From Nitrospinota bacterium (GTDB lineage: Bacteria > Nitrospinota_A > JADGAW01), in contig JADGAW010000152.1 of NCBI GenBank assembly GCA_015231815.1, positions 1 to 5,670 of the forward strand: a stretch of DNA of 5,670 bases, given 5' to 3'. The notes under the pieces were generated by a model. The model was given only the letters and a program-made list of their open reading frames with translations, was not told the DNA's origin and made no database searches. The position numbers and the translations under genes are program-made. Position 1 is the first letter of the stretch. The number at the start of each line of letters is the position of its first letter. Positions 5,400 to 5,670 of the stretch are shown here, piece by piece.

Positions 5400-5670
5400 T
5401 TAAAGCAATTTTTCCCAGTTAATGACGGTACCGCCCCAGGAAAGCCCAACACCAAACCCTGCAAGAAGAAGAACCTCGCCTTGTTTAACCTTATCGGTTG
5501 CTTCAAGCTCTTTCAAAAGTAACGGAATTGAATTTGATACCGTATTGCCAATATTTTGCATAAAACGGGGCATTAAAGCTTCATTCAAGCCTAACTTTTC
5601 TTCAATATGGTCGAGTACTATTTTACTTGCCTGATGCATTATAAATTTCGAAATAGTGTTTTGTGAAATA
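5400..5670 (-). CDS. C-terminal part of a second 3-oxoacyl-ACP synthase III (KASIII-B), truncated by window edge
   Basis: The minus-strand frame is open from the right edge to TAA at 5402-5400, giving about 89 residues. An internal Met at 5639-5637 is not the start: ten more codons ('ISQNTISKFI') precede it in frame, and the Met sits in the catalytic motif 'FIMHQASKIVLDHI', whose His is the KASIII active-site His. The active-site Asn follows in 'NIGNTVSNSIPLLL', and the C-terminus has 'LLLAGFGVGLSWGGTVI', as in KASIII-A ('FGIGLSWG'). The two are clear paralogues, and near-identical DNA is seen over the glycine-rich end (about 4201-4230 versus 5434-5463). The catalytic Cys lies outside the window and cannot be checked. 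It precedes the ACP gene by 18 nt. It may supply a different condensation step from KASIII-A or pair with it as a heterodimer; neither is shown. Confidence 0.9.
   Translation of the reverse strand, partial: ISQNTISKFIMHQASKIVLDHIEEKLGLNEALMPRFMQNIGNTVSNSIPLLLKELEATDKVKQGEVLLLAGFGVGLSWGGTVINWEKLL

Noticed and set aside
4201..5463. A DNA repeat suggested by similar sequence near 4201-4230 and 5434-5463
   Set aside because: The similarity is the conserved glycine-rich C-terminal motif of two paralogous KASIII genes, not a mobile or regulatory repeat.
5033..5634. Plus-strand frames at 5033-5230 and 5422-5634
   Set aside because: They are antisense to the KASIII-A start/ACP end and to the KASIII-B C-terminus, with no motif or ribosome site of their own.
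5400..5639. A 79-aa stand-alone gene starting at the Met at 5639
   Set aside because: The frame stays open to the window edge, and the Met lies inside the KASIII catalytic-His motif, so this is the truncated end of a longer synthase.
3377..5670. OleA-type olefin or ladderane-type lipid pathway
   Set aside because: There is no acyl-CoA ligase, hydrolase, FabF or dehydratase in view, and the adjacent NeuD/PglD and DegT-like genes point to sugar modification.

Overview
The window is an A+T-rich (by eye about 60% A+T) bacterial accessory locus of the cell-surface or nucleotide-sugar type. Six genes plus one truncated gene lie tightly packed on the minus strand, and the tail of one convergent gene lies on the plus strand at the left edge. 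Hexapeptide acyltransferase, DegT-type aminotransferase and 'SVFTHI'-type methyltransferase genes together are typical of O-antigen, capsule or flagellin-glycan loci, mostly in Gram-negative bacteria. The sequence does not allow a confident taxonomic assignment.

Layout in minus-strand transcription order (right to left): (1) the C-terminal ~89 residues of a ketoacyl-ACP synthase III (KASIII-B, 5400-5670, running off the window); (2) a 72-aa acyl carrier protein (5163-5381), the only gene with a clear Shine-Dalgarno; (3) a complete KASIII paralogue (KASIII-A, 4147-5166); (4) a FabG-like short-chain dehydrogenase/reductase (3377-4150); (5) a two-domain protein, Rossmann-like N-terminus plus SAM methyltransferase (2239-3363); (6) a NeuD/PglD-type left-handed beta-helix acyltransferase (1610-2242); (7) a cobalamin-binding-type radical SAM enzyme (121-1581). 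Three junctions (ACP/KASIII-A, KASIII-A/SDR, methyltransferase/acyltransferase) are 4-nt stop/start overlaps and the other gaps are 13, 18 and 28 nt, so this reads as one operon whose promoter lies beyond the right edge. No gene-free stretch exceeds about 30 nt. At the left edge, bases 2-103 on the plus strand encode what looks like the C-terminus of a DegT/DnrJ/EryC1/StrS sugar aminotransferase.

Working model (inference): the KASIII pair and the dedicated ACP make a short beta-ketoacyl-ACP, the SDR reduces it to a 3-hydroxyacyl-ACP, and the NeuD/PglD-like enzyme transfers an acyl group to an amino sugar of the kind DegT enzymes make. The methyltransferase and the B12-type radical SAM enzyme would add further decoration. 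This resembles, from general knowledge, the acylated and methylated 4-amino-4,6-dideoxyglucose (viosamine) loci of Pseudomonas flagellin glycosylation. The radical SAM enzyme and the fused methyltransferase are parts whose role that comparison does not explain. No RNA genes, CRISPR, insertion sequences or long repeats were seen.
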